A stretch of 38,304 bases of DNA from Candidatus Oscillibacter excrementigallinarum (GCA_019118245.1 DWZJ01000059.1:1-38304), one strand, 5' to 3'. Positions 29,418 through 37,830 are shown, counted from the stretch's first letter. Notes: generated from the sequence alone by a model not told the origin. Numbers and translations are program-made.

Positions 29418-30170
29418 ATGGAACAGTCTGGCCAATGTATTGCCGTCGTATCCGGAAAAGGCGGCACGGGAAAGACCTCCTTCACAGCGGGGGTAGGTGC
29501 GGCGCTGGCGCTGTCCGGACGCCGGGTCCTGTGTTTGGACTGTGACATCGGTCTGCGAAATCTGGACCTGGCCCTTGGCCTCTCCGACCGGACGCTGATG
29601 GATTTTTCCGATGTGGCCCAGGGCCGCTGTTCCCTGGACCTGGCCGCTGTGGAGCATCCGAAGATCCCGGGCCTCTTCCTTCTCACCGCCCCGGCCAGGC
29701 TTCGGGGCCGTCCCGTGACAGAGACCCAGATGACCGCCCTGCTGCAGGAGGTCCGCAGACGATTTGACTTCTGCCTGCTGGATGCACCGGCAGGGCTGGG
29801 CGCCGGCTTCCAGCTGGCCACCTGCCGCGCGGACCGCTGTGTGGTGGTCACCACAGCGGACGCCTCCTCCCTGCGGGACGCCCAGCACACCGTTATGGAG
29901 CTGGACCGTTTCCCGGCCGGCACCCTCCATCTTGTGGTGAACCGGGTCCGGAAAAAGCTGCTGCGGCAGCTCCACGCCACCATTGACGACGCCATCGACA
30001 AGGCGGGCCTGCCCCTGCTGGGGGTGGTCCCCGAGGATGACGCCCTGCCCCTGTGCATGAACAGGGGGGTCCCCATCCTGCTGGCGGACGGCCAGGGCGC
30101 CGCGGCTGCCTACAGTAACATTGCGAAACGCCTCCAGGGGGAACGGGTCCCCCTGCTGCGGATCAGATAG
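29418..30170 (+). CDS. MinD/ParA-like P-loop ATPase
   Basis: A 250-residue ATPase of the MinD superfamily. The deviant Walker A is SGKGGTGKTS (signature Lys near 14), followed by LCLDCDIGLRNLDLALGL and Walker B FCLLDAPAGLGAG, closely matching MinD. VVVTTADASSLRDAQHTVME is also typical. The C-terminus (YSNIAKRLQGERVPLLRIR) is short and could form an amphipathic membrane-targeting helix as in MinD, but it is not a clear match. No minC or minE is adjacent, so a role in septum placement is only a possibility; a FlhG-like or novel role is the alternative. It is co-transcribed with the MGS-like gene 15 bases downstream. Confidence 0.82.
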   Translation: MEQSGQCIAVVSGKGGTGKTSFTAGVGAALALSGRRVLCLDCDIGLRNLDLALGLSDRTLMDFSDVAQGRCSLDLAAVEHPKIPGLFLLTAPARLRGRPVTETQMTALLQEVRRRFDFCLLDAPAGLGAGFQLATCRADRCVVVTTADASSLRDAQHTVMELDRFPAGTLHLVVNRVRKKLLRQLHATIDDAIDKAGLPLLGVVPEDDALPLCMNRGVPILLADGQGAAAAYSNIAKRLQGERVPLLRIR

Positions 30171-30185
30171 AGAAAGGAGCTTTCC

Positions 30186-30599
30186 ATGAACATCGCTCTC
30201 ATGTCCCATGACAACAAGAAAGAGCTGATGGTGCAGTTCTGCACCGCCTACGCCGGGATCCTCTCCCACCACAACATCTACGCCACCAACACTACCGGCC
30301 ACATGGTGGCGGACGCCACCGGCCTGAACGTCCACTGCTTCCTGTCCTACGCTCACGGCGGCAGCCAGCAGATCGGTGCCCGGATCGCCTACAACGAATT
30401 TGACCTGGTCCTCTTTTTCAACGACCCCAACAACGAGGCCATGGAGAATGACGTCTCCTACATCTCCCGTCTGTGCGATAAGAACAACATCCCCTTTGCC
30501 AGCAACCTGGCCACGGCGGAGGCGTTGGTCCTGGGCCTGGCCCGGGGCGATCTGGACTGGCGGTGCATCGTCAATCCCTCCAACCGCCCCATCGCTTGA
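30186..30599 (+). CDS. Methylglyoxal synthase-like protein with altered active site
   Basis: A 137-residue protein with the fold signature of methylglyoxal synthase, which converts dihydroxyacetone phosphate to methylglyoxal. Conserved parts include IALMSHDNKKELM, YATNTTGHM, QQIGARIAYNEFDLVLFFNDP and PFASNLATAEALVLGL. The catalytic GGDQQ motif reads GGSQQ here (Ser60 where E. coli has Asp71), and the PHDPD segment with His98 is replaced by MENDV. The Asp in FFNDP (Asp80, E. coli Asp91) is kept. These losses suggest it is not an active MGS. It may bind a phosphate ligand or act as a regulator. AAAGGAG precedes ATG 30186. Confidence 0.85.
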   Translation: MNIALMSHDNKKELMVQFCTAYAGILSHHNIYATNTTGHMVADATGLNVHCFLSYAHGGSQQIGARIAYNEFDLVLFFNDPNNEAMENDVSYISRLCDKNNIPFASNLATAEALVLGLARGDLDWRCIVNPSNRPIA

Positions 30600-30624
30600 C
30601 AAATCCCCGCAAAACGCATACAAT
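30596..30624 (+). promoter_or_regulatory. Promoter of the hisS T-box transcript
   Basis: A consensus TTGACA (30596-30601) and TACAAT (30619-30624) with a 17-base spacer. The -35 overlaps the stop codon of the MGS-like gene, so the two transcription units abut. Confidence 0.8.
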
Positions 30625-30630
30625 CACACC

Positions 30631-30870
30631 GGTACCGCGCGGATGCCGCAGCAGTACCCCAATCGCCGGCCCCACAGAGAGGGGCGCACCGCTGAGAGCG
30701 GCCCGGCCGGCCTGGGAGAAGGACAGCGGCGGAGCGGGGGCGGAGACGCCCACGGCACCCTCCCCGTGCCAGAGGAGGCAAAAGGAGGCCCCTTGGGCCT
30801 TGAATTTGGGTGGCACCACGAAGCGTGATCGCTCTCGTCCCAAAGCCAGGGGACGGGAGCGTTTATTTTT
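30631..30870 (+). promoter_or_regulatory. T-box riboswitch, probably aspartate-specific
   Basis: A T-box leader ahead of hisS. Stem I begins with GCAGTACCCC (AGTA at 30653-30656) and has an AGAGAG apical element. The specifier region reads GAGAAG-GAC-AGCGGC with GAC (Asp) at 30722-30724. The T-box sequence is GGGTGGCACCACG (30808-30820); its variable C fits the G73 discriminator of tRNA-Asp and not C73 of tRNA-His. The terminator pairs CGCTCTCGTCCC (30830-30841) with GGGACGGGAGCG (30850-30861), followed by TTTATTTTT. Both readings point to tRNA-Asp, which suits control of a hisS-aspS unit. The specifier call is by eye. Confidence 0.85.
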
Positions 30871-30907
30871 CCACCCCCACACGAAAATCCCAAGAGAAGG
30901 AGCAATT

Positions 30908-32266
30908 ATGATGCCAAAAATGACCCCCCGGACGTTGTCCGGCTTTATGGAGCTGCTGCCGGGGCCCCAGCAGCAGATGGAGCGGATCATGGAGATCCTG
31001 CGCCGCACCTATGCCCTCTACGGCTTCACCCCCCTGGACACCCCGGTCATCGAGTCCAGCGAGGTGCTGCTGGCCAAGGGCGGCGGCGAGACGGAGAAGC
31101 AGATCTACCGCTTCCAGAAGGGCGACGCGGACCTGGCCCTCCGGTTCGACCTGACGGTCCCCCTGGCCAAGTATGTGGCCCTCCACTACAACAATCTCAC
31201 CTTCCCCTTCCGCCGGTACCAGATCGGCAAGGTGTACCGGGGCGAGCGGGCCCAGCGGGGCCGGTTCCGGGAGTTCTACCAGGCGGACATCGACATCATC
31301 GGGGACGGCAAGCTCTCCATCATCAACGAGGCGGAGATCCCCGCCATCATCTACAAGACCTTCTCCGCCCTGGGGCTGAAACGGTTCCAGATCCGGGTGA
31401 ACAACCGGAAGATCCTCAACGGCTTTTACGCCATGCTGGGCCTGACGGAGAAGTCCGGCGACATCATGCGCACCGTGGACAAGCTGGACAAGATCGGCCC
31501 GGAGAAGGTGAAGGGCATCCTCACCGGCGACTTTGCCGTGGCAGCGTCCGACGCCGACGAGATCCTGAAATTCATCGCCATCTCCGGCGGGAACGACGCC
31601 GTCCTCTCCGCCCTGGAGGGCTACCGGGGCCGGAACGAGGTGTTCGACCAGGGTCTGGAGGAACTGAACACCGTGGTCCGGTATCTGGCGGACTTCGGCG
31701 TCCCGGCGGAGAACTTCGCCGTGGACCTGACCATCGCCCGGGGCCTGGACTACTACACCGGCACCGTCTACGAGACCACCCTGCTGGACCACCCGGAGAT
31801 CGGCTCCGTCTGCTCCGGCGGCCGGTACGACAACCTGGCGGAGTACTACACGGACCGTCAGCTCCCCGGAGCCGGCATCTCCATCGGCCTGACCCGGCTC
31901 TTCTATGTGCTGGGAGAACAGGGGATGCTGAATCCGGATCTGCCCACCGCCCCGGCGGACGTGCTGATCCTGCCCATGACCGAGGACCTGTCCGCCGCCA
32001 TCTCCCTGGCCACCCTGCTGCGGGAGAACGGTGTCCGCACCCAGCTCCACTGTGAGGAGAAGAAGTTCAAGCAGAAGATCGCCTACGCCGACAAGCTGGG
32101 CATCCCCTATGTGATCTTCCTGGGGGAGGATGAGATCAGCGCCGGCGTGGTGGCCTGCAAGGACATGGCCACCGGCGAGCAGACGAAGCTGGAGCCCGCC
32201 GCCACGGTCTACCGCATCAAGGCCGGCCTGGCGGAGCGGGAGAAAGGCACCGTCATCCGGGAGTAG
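30908..32266 (+). CDS. hisS: Histidyl-tRNA synthetase
   Basis: A 452-residue class II synthetase that charges tRNA-His. Motif 1 region: PVIESSEVLLAKGGGE; motif 2: RRYQIGKVYRGERAQRGRFR; the histidine-specific signatures are RFDLTVPLAKYVA and ARGLDYYTGTVYE; motif 3: GAGISIGLTRLF. The C-terminal anticodon-binding domain starts near 360 (PADVLILPMTEDL). The start at ATG 30908 follows GAAGGAGCAATT; the open frame reaches back through the T-box leader, but that part is not family sequence. It is the first gene behind the Asp-type T-box, followed by a secreted SLH protein and aspS. Confidence 0.96.
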   Translation: MMPKMTPRTLSGFMELLPGPQQQMERIMEILRRTYALYGFTPLDTPVIESSEVLLAKGGGETEKQIYRFQKGDADLALRFDLTVPLAKYVALHYNNLTFPFRRYQIGKVYRGERAQRGRFREFYQADIDIIGDGKLSIINEAEIPAIIYKTFSALGLKRFQIRVNNRKILNGFYAMLGLTEKSGDIMRTVDKLDKIGPEKVKGILTGDFAVAASDADEILKFIAISGGNDAVLSALEGYRGRNEVFDQGLEELNTVVRYLADFGVPAENFAVDLTIARGLDYYTGTVYETTLLDHPEIGSVCSGGRYDNLAEYYTDRQLPGAGISIGLTRLFYVLGEQGMLNPDLPTAPADVLILPMTEDLSAAISLATLLRENGVRTQLHCEEKKFKQKIAYADKLGIPYVIFLGEDEISAGVVACKDMATGEQTKLEPAATVYRIKAGLAEREKGTVIRE

Positions 32267-32320
32267 TGAAAACAAATAGAAATCAAACCTTCAAAATATA
32301 CAGTTAGGAGTTGATTTCTT

Positions 32321-33598
32321 ATGACTAAGCGCCGTTTCTCCGCCCTGTTTCTGACGCTGGCCCTGCTCTTCTGCTCCCTGCCCGCTGCGGCGGCGGAGGG
32401 GGACGGCTGGCTGGTGCCCAAGGTCCGGGAGGCCCCCGCCTTCACGGACATGGCCGGTGTCTGGTGTGAGGACGCCGTCCAAACCGTCTGCCAGACCGGA
32501 CTGATGCAGGGCCGGTCCGACGGCAGCTTCGGCCCCTCCGGCGAGCTGACAGGGGCCCACATCGTCACCATCTGCGCCCGGCTGTACGTCCTGCTCACCG
32601 GCGGCGACGGCGTGCTGCCGGAGCCGGCAGAGGGTCAGGAATGGTATGACCCGGCCTACGCCTCCCTGTCCCAGGCCCTGGACCGCATGGGCGCTACAGG
32701 CAGCACCCCCACCGCCCTTCACGCCCAAACCCTGGACCTGCTGGAGGATATTCCCCCCGCCGACCCTGTCCATCGGCAGACCTTTGTCTCCCTGCTGGTT
32801 GAGACGCTCCAGACGGCAGACGTCACCCTGCCCTCCATCAACCAGATCACAGTGGTGCCGGACTTCAGGAGCCCCGGCGTGCTGTCCCTTTACAACGCCG
32901 GTATCCTCACCGGCTCTGACCAATACGGTTCCTTTGGAGGCGGAGAACTGCTGAATCGCGGCCAGGCAGCAGCTATTTTAGCCCGCCTTGTGGATCCCGC
33001 CCAGCGGGTGACCTTCACCCCCGCCCCCTTTGACCTGTGCGCCGACGTGCTGGGGCTGGAGGCAGACTCCCAGGCCATCTCCATCGAATATGACGGCATC
33101 GCTGCAGAGCTGTCGGCGGATATTGTGGCCCCGGCTCTCTGTGAACATCTGGAGAGGCAGTACAACCGCATGCTGGTGGATGGCCCCAATGCCAATGACC
33201 TGGACCTGGTGCTCCGGGACACCATCGCCTCCCTGGAAGAGGACGTGGCCATCTCCCGCCTGGCGGCCCAGCTGGGCATCACCGTGACGGATGCGGAGCT
33301 GAAGGGAACTTTCGGTGCCGTCATCCCCGGCTACCTGGGCATGACTGCTGTGGCCCAGCAGTGGGAGAACACCTGCTTCCTGCTGTACAACAAGCTGCAG
33401 GATGCTTACGAGGAAGAATACGGCATAGAAGTGGTGGCCCCCTCCCCCGGTGCCCCCTCCATAGGTGAGGAAACTCTATACGGCGACCTGATGGACATGA
33501 TGGAGCAGATGACAGCCCTGACCGCCCCGGAAATTCAGGACCTAGACCTGGACGCCGCCCAGACCCGGCTGGTAAATTCTTCGGCCTATGGCCTGTGA
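32321..33598 (+). CDS. Secreted SLH-domain protein between hisS and aspS
   Basis: A 425-residue exported protein. A signal peptide (MTKRR, hydrophobic 8-20, cleavage near AAAA-E at 25) is followed by S-layer homology-like repeats: FTDMAGVWCEDAVQTVCQTG with GRSDGSFGP, and VPDFRSPGVLSLYNAGILTG with NRGQAAAILARLV. These modules usually tether proteins to wall polymers. The C-terminal half (about 235-425) is acidic and helical with no recognised motif; a segment resembling the N-terminal helices of SurA/PpiC-type foldases was considered but is not convincing. AGGAG precedes ATG 32321. Short, unusually AT-rich gaps border the gene on both sides, so it may carry its own promoter. Confidence 0.78.
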   Translation: MTKRRFSALFLTLALLFCSLPAAAAEGDGWLVPKVREAPAFTDMAGVWCEDAVQTVCQTGLMQGRSDGSFGPSGELTGAHIVTICARLYVLLTGGDGVLPEPAEGQEWYDPAYASLSQALDRMGATGSTPTALHAQTLDLLEDIPPADPVHRQTFVSLLVETLQTADVTLPSINQITVVPDFRSPGVLSLYNAGILTGSDQYGSFGGGELLNRGQAAAILARLVDPAQRVTFTPAPFDLCADVLGLEADSQAISIEYDGIAAELSADIVAPALCEHLERQYNRMLVDGPNANDLDLVLRDTIASLEEDVAISRLAAQLGITVTDAELKGTFGAVIPGYLGMTAVAQQWENTCFLLYNKLQDAYEEEYGIEVVAPSPGAPSIGEETLYGDLMDMMEQMTALTAPEIQDLDLDAAQTRLVNSSAYGL

Positions 33599-33661
33599 GC
33601 ATTTACAAAAACTACAATTAGCAATTTTTGAATAAATTTATACGAAAAGGAATGTAACAGT

Positions 33662-35437
33662 ATGACACAGAACCGTACCCATACCTGCGGAGAGCTGCGG
33701 CTCTCCGACGCCGGCAAGGCCGTGAAGATCTGCGGCTGGCTGGAAAATCTCCGGGAGGTGGGCAGTGAGCTGGCCTTCGCCGTGGTCCGGGACTTCTACG
33801 GCACCACCCAGGTGGTGGCGGAGACCGCCGACATGGTGGCCCTGCTGAAGTCCATCAACAAGGAGTCCACCATCTCCGTGGAGGGCACTGTCCGGGAGCG
33901 GGACAGCAAGAACCCCAAACTGCCCACCGGCGACATCGAGGTGGTGCCCAGCAGGATCGAGGTGCTGGGCCGCTGCCAGCACAACGAGCTGCCCTTTCAG
34001 ATCAACCGCAGCCGGGAGGCCGATGAGGCCACCCGCCTGAAATACCGCTATCTGGACCTGCGGAACCCGGCGGTGAAGAACAACATCATCCTCCGGTGCA
34101 ACGTGGTGGCCGCCCTGCGGCAGGCCATGACGGAGCACGGCTTCCTGGAGATCACCACCCCCATCCTGACCGCCTCCTCCCCGGAGGGCGCCCGGGACTA
34201 CCTGGTGCCCGCCCGGAACCACCCCGGCAAGTTCTACGCCCTGCCCCAGGCCCCCCAGCAGTTCAAGCAGCTGCTGATGACCTCCGGCTTTGACCGGTAC
34301 TTCCAGATCGCCCCCTGCTTCCGGGACGAGGACGCCCGGGCGGACCGCTCCCCCGGCGAGTTCTATCAGCTGGACATGGAGATGGCCTTTGCCTCCCAGG
34401 ACGACGTGTTCGCCGTGCTGGAGGACGTGCTGCCTCCCATCTTCGCCAAGTACGGCAAGTATGACCGGGCCAGCGCCGCGCCCTTTGTGCGCATCCCCTA
34501 CACCGAGGCCATGGAGAAGTACGGCTCCGACAAGCCGGACCTGCGCATCGACCTGACGGTGCAGGACGTGACCTCTGTGCTGGCGGGCTGCGGCTTCGGC
34601 CCGTTCGAGGGCAACACCGTCAAGGCCGTGGTGGTGTCCGACTTCCACGAGACGAGAAAGTTCATCGACAAGACCCTGGCGGACGTGGAGGTGGTCTCCG
34701 GCTCCAAGCCCTACTGGTTCCGCCTGGACGAGAGCGGCGAGGTGGTGGGCGGCATCGCCAAGTTCGTCGCCCCCATCAAGGAGCAGGTGGTCTCCGCCCT
34801 GAATCTGAAGGCCAATGACTTCGTGGCCCTGTCCGCCGGGAAGCTGGGCCAGGCCCAGAAGACCGCCGGCGTGCTGGTGAAGACCCTGGGCGCCGCCGTC
34901 CCCGGCCATATGGACAAGGAGCAGTACGCCTTCTGCTGGATCGTGGACTTCCCCATGTACGAGATCGGCGAGGAGTCCGGCGAGCTGGAGTTCTGCCACA
35001 ATCCCTTCTCCATGCCCTCCGGCGGCCTGGAGGTGCTGCTGAAGGCGGAGCGGGGCGAGATCGATCCCCTTAGCATCACCGCCGACCAGTACGACCTGGT
35101 GTGCAACGGCGTGGAGCTCTCCTCCGGCGCGGTGCGGAACCACGACCCGGAGATCATGATCAAGGCCTTTGAGATGGTCCGCCTGGGCGAAGAGGACGTG
35201 AAGGCCAAGTTCCCGGCCATGTACAACGCCTTCACCTACGGTGCGCCGCCTCACGCGGGCATCGCCCCCGGCGTGGACCGCATGGTGATGCTGCTGGCCG
35301 GCGAGGACTCCATCCGGGAGATCATCCCCTTCCCCATGAACAAGAACGCCCAGGACGTGATGATGGACGCCCCCGGCGCCGTCACGCAGAAGCAGCTGGA
35401 CGAGCTGCACATCGCCATCGTCAAGTCCCAGGACTGA
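33662..35437 (+). CDS. aspS: Aspartyl-tRNA synthetase
   Basis: A 591-residue class II synthetase of the bacterial type. The N-terminal OB-fold that reads the anticodon lies near 10-105 (VKICGWLENLREVGSELAFA). The catalytic domain has FLEITTPILTASSPEGARDY, motif 2 FRDEDARADRSPGEFYQLD, and motif 3 GAPPHAGIAPGVDRMVMLL; the bacterial insertion (GAD domain, about 300-420) is present. It charges tRNA-Asp; some enzymes also charge tRNA-Asn when AsnRS is missing, which cannot be decided here. AAAAGGAATG precedes ATG 33662. It probably lies under the Asp-type T-box two genes upstream, and a strong terminator follows 20 bases after its stop. Confidence 0.96.
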   Translation: MTQNRTHTCGELRLSDAGKAVKICGWLENLREVGSELAFAVVRDFYGTTQVVAETADMVALLKSINKESTISVEGTVRERDSKNPKLPTGDIEVVPSRIEVLGRCQHNELPFQINRSREADEATRLKYRYLDLRNPAVKNNIILRCNVVAALRQAMTEHGFLEITTPILTASSPEGARDYLVPARNHPGKFYALPQAPQQFKQLLMTSGFDRYFQIAPCFRDEDARADRSPGEFYQLDMEMAFASQDDVFAVLEDVLPPIFAKYGKYDRASAAPFVRIPYTEAMEKYGSDKPDLRIDLTVQDVTSVLAGCGFGPFEGNTVKAVVVSDFHETRKFIDKTLADVEVVSGSKPYWFRLDESGEVVGGIAKFVAPIKEQVVSALNLKANDFVALSAGKLGQAQKTAGVLVKTLGAAVPGHMDKEQYAFCWIVDFPMYEIGEESGELEFCHNPFSMPSGGLEVLLKAERGEIDPLSITADQYDLVCNGVELSSGAVRNHDPEIMIKAFEMVRLGEEDVKAKFPAMYNAFTYGAPPHAGIAPGVDRMVMLLAGEDSIREIIPFPMNKNAQDVMMDAPGAVTQKQLDELHIAIVKSQD

Positions 35438-35456
35438 GCCATTCTCGGCAACAAGA

Positions 35457-35493
35457 AAAACAGGCGGACCGCATAATGCGGTCCGCCTGTTTT
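35457..35493. terminator. Bidirectional terminator after aspS
   Basis: CAGGCGGACCGCA (35461-35473) pairs perfectly with TGCGGTCCGCCTG (35477-35489), flanked by AAAA on the left and TTTT on the right, so it works as a terminator on both strands. It serves aspS and the convergent secreted-protein gene. Confidence 0.9.
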
Positions 35494-35503
35494 GTACTTT
35501 ATG

Positions 35504-36214
35504 TCAGGATATTCCTCCCACAGGCCAGAGCTTGTCAAACCGCTGGGCCTGAGTATTGCACCAGAAATGGTCCTCTGCGGTCCCGGAGACATAGTAGGCC
35601 AGCGGGCCGGCAAAATGGCCGCTCTCGTGGATATCCACCTCTAGAGACGGACAATAGCCAACGGCACTGCGGTCCCGGAGACGGACGCTGAGCGCCGTCT
35701 CCCCATAATACCCCAGCCAGGGGATCACCACCCGGCAGGTGCCGTTTTGGAAGATCAGCAGCTCCTGCATCGTGCTGTCACACCAGATGCCGTCAAACGC
35801 CTCCACTTCCATGGGCCAGTCCGAGGGCTCTTCTTTCCAGGGCGTGGTCTCTGTCTCAAAAAGCCGGGTGAAGAAGGGGTGCAGGGACCGAACCGCCTCC
35901 CGGTAGGTTTCCTCCCCCAATTCCGGCGCTTCTCCCGCCGCCCGCAGGCGGTCCGCTGTGTCCAGCACGGCGGCAAAGGCAGCGGCAGCCTCCGCCGCAG
36001 TCTCCGTCCGCGCCTCCAGTAGGTCCTCCACCGCCTGGGACGGTGCGCTTGCGCCGGAGGCTGCCCAGTCCAGCAGCGTCCGTGCCGCCGTTTCCGGCGA
36101 TTCCTCCAGGACCTGCACTGCCGCCGTCTCCCAGGTGATCTCCGGGTCCGTTCTCTGGTCCTGGGGCACCCCCAGCAGGGAAATCACAGCCAGAAGCATC
36201 GCCGCCATCCGCAT
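35504..36214 (-). CDS. Putative secreted protein of unknown function
   Basis: A 236-residue protein with a short hydrophobic N-terminus (MAAMLLAVISLLGV) that could be a signal peptide. An Ala/Glu-rich helical region (about 28-100) is followed by a beta-rich C-terminal half with many aromatic residues (for example DWPMEVEAFDGIWCDST, then CRVVIPWLGYYGETALSVRL and VDIHESGHFAGPLAYYV). HESGH looks like part of a zinc site, but HExxH is absent, so a protease call is not supported. GTGAGGA lies upstream of ATG 36214; an internal ATG three codons later is possible. It is monocistronic, convergent with aspS and divergent from the GH3 gene. Confidence 0.65.
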   Translation of the reverse strand: MRMAAMLLAVISLLGVPQDQRTDPEITWETAAVQVLEESPETAARTLLDWAASGASAPSQAVEDLLEARTETAAEAAAAFAAVLDTADRLRAAGEAPELGEETYREAVRSLHPFFTRLFETETTPWKEEPSDWPMEVEAFDGIWCDSTMQELLIFQNGTCRVVIPWLGYYGETALSVRLRDRSAVGYCPSLEVDIHESGHFAGPLAYYVSGTAEDHFWCNTQAQRFDKLWPVGGIS

Positions 36215-36288
36215 GTTTCCTCACGTCCCTTCTGTTTTTCAACATATCATGCAGATGATTCGGATTCCACCACAAACCGGTAACAGTC

Positions 36289-36317
36289 TTTTCTTTCCCG
36301 CAAAAATATGATACACT
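36289..36317 (+). promoter_or_regulatory. Possible promoter of the GH3 lipoprotein gene
   Basis: TTTTCT (36289-36294) and TACACT (36312-36317) with a 17-base spacer. The -35 is weak. It sits in the divergent gap between the secreted-protein gene and the GH3 gene. Confidence 0.4.
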
Positions 36318-36354
36318 GCTGGTATCTATCCCTCCCTTTTGGAAAGGAGTCCTT

Positions 36355-37539
36355 ATGAAACGCTTGCTCGCGGCGGCGATGACCGCCCTTACCCTGCTGA
36401 TGCTGGCCGCTTGCGGCAGTTCCCCGGCAGAAGAAGCCCCCCAGGAACCCGCCGCTTCTCAGGTCCAGGAGGAGCCGGAGACGCCCCCGGAGCCCACACC
36501 GGAAGAGCTGGCCGCCCAGCAGATTGAGGATCTGCTTTCCTCCCTGACCCTGGAGGAGAAAGTGGGACAGCTGTTTTTCGTCCAGGTTCCGGATGCGGAT
36601 GCCGCTGCCGATGTGAGCACCCACCACCTGGGCGGCTACATTCTCTTTGGCCGGGACACAGCAGACAAAACCGCCGATGCCCTGATCCAGACCATCCAAA
36701 GCTACCAGGACGCCGCGGCGGCAGACACCGGCATCCCTCTGCTGATCGGTGTGGACGAGGAGGGCGGCACGGTGGTGCGGGTCAGCTCAAATCCCCATCT
36801 CCGGGCCTCCAAGTTCCGCTCCCCTCAGCGGGCCCACGCCGACGGCGGCATGGAAGCCGTCTTGGCGGACACCCGGGAGAAGGACATTCTCCTCTCTGCC
36901 CTGGGCTTCAATGTAAATCTGGCCCCAGTGGCGGATGTGTCCACGGACCCAGGTGATTTTATCTATGACCGCACCCTCGGCCAGGACGCTGCAGCCACGG
37001 CGGACTATGTGTCCCAGGTGGTCACCCAGATGTCCGGAGACGGCATGGGCAGTGTCCTGAAGCATTTTCCGGGCTATGGCAATAATATAGACACCCACAC
37101 CGGCATTGCCGTGGATGAACGGCCTCTGGAGGACTTCACAAACGCGGACTTTCTCCCCTTCCAGGCGGGCACAGAGGCCGGCGGCGGCAGGACCGCTGTG
37201 CTGGTCTCTCACAACATCATGGCCGCAGTGGACGACACCCTTCCCGCCTCCCTGTCCCCGGCAGTCCATGACCTGCTGCGGGAGCAGCTGGGCTTTGACG
37301 GCGTGGTGATGACTGATGACCTGGCCATGGAGGCGGTGGCCGCCTATTCCGCCGACGGCGCCGTGGCAGTCATGGCTCTGGAGGCCGGAAATGACCTCAT
37401 CATCACCACCGACTACCGCACCCAGATCCCCAAGGTGATCGAGGCGGTGGAGGGCGGTACCCTGTCGGAGGACACCATCGACACCGCCTGCCGACGGGTG
37501 CTGACCTGGAAGCAGGCGCTGGGGCTGATAGGAAGATGA
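36355..37539 (+). CDS. Glycoside hydrolase family 3 lipoprotein (beta-N-acetylglucosaminidase type)
   Basis: A 394-residue lipoprotein. The lipobox LAAC puts the lipidated Cys at residue 20, followed by a Glu/Pro-rich spacer (about 21-50), so it is anchored outside the cytoplasmic membrane. The catalytic barrel shows IGVDEEGGTVVRV, KHFPGYGNNIDTH with the NagZ-type Asp-His dyad, and VVMTDDLAMEAV with the nucleophile Asp (D321 or D322). The KHFPG(H/Y)G and DxH motifs identify N-acetylglucosaminidases that trim peptidoglycan fragments. The length fits a single-domain GH3 enzyme. GGAAAGGAG precedes ATG 36355. The second composite repeat begins 23 bases after its stop. Confidence 0.9.
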   Translation: MKRLLAAAMTALTLLMLAACGSSPAEEAPQEPAASQVQEEPETPPEPTPEELAAQQIEDLLSSLTLEEKVGQLFFVQVPDADAAADVSTHHLGGYILFGRDTADKTADALIQTIQSYQDAAAADTGIPLLIGVDEEGGTVVRVSSNPHLRASKFRSPQRAHADGGMEAVLADTREKDILLSALGFNVNLAPVADVSTDPGDFIYDRTLGQDAAATADYVSQVVTQMSGDGMGSVLKHFPGYGNNIDTHTGIAVDERPLEDFTNADFLPFQAGTEAGGGRTAVLVSHNIMAAVDDTLPASLSPAVHDLLREQLGFDGVVMTDDLAMEAVAAYSADGAVAVMALEAGNDLIITTDYRTQIPKVIEAVEGGTLSEDTIDTACRRVLTWKQALGLIGR

Positions 37540-37622
37540 CCCTCTCTCCGGAGATGGATTTAGGCCGCCGAACGGCGGCCACGGGGGTGCTGGCTCCCGC
37601 CAGGGGGGCTTGTCCAGCGGGG

Positions 37623-37830
37623 ATGCACCCCCCATTTTCTTTTCGGTCTTGCCCGAAAAGAAAACGGGCCGTGCACGGTCCAAAAGAAAAGGGCGCTAAG
37701 CGCGCTCCGGTGCAGTGGCCCTCCGCGCGCGACGAGGGTCGGCGTATCGGTGCAAGCGCCGATTTTGCCAGGCCTTCGGGCACGCTATCATCTTCTGCGA
37801 GGTCGATACTGCCGTCCCGTGGCGGATGGT
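37623..37830 (+). repeat. Left 208-base arm of the long inverted repeat
   Basis: Nearly identical, in reverse complement, to 38097-38304. It includes the ATGCACCCCCCATT start, the 12-bp hairpin, the GGGCCGTGCACGGTCC palindrome (37666-37681) and a long conserved stretch ending TCCCGTGGCGGATGGT. Most differences fall in or just after the hairpin. Confidence 0.88.

Noticed and set aside
24278-30600. Origin of replication near parAB/rsmG
   Set aside because: No dnaA or dnaN, no cluster of DnaA boxes and no AT-rich unwinding region were seen; parS sites alone do not mark oriC.
30563-30907. N-terminal extension of HisRS by 115 codons
   Set aside because: The extension overlaps the T-box leader and terminator and is Arg/Pro-rich; the ATG at 30908 has a proper ribosome-binding site and the family N-terminus.
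35504-36214. Zinc metalloprotease assignment based on HESGH
   Set aside because: The HExxH spacing is not met and no other metalloprotease motif is visible.
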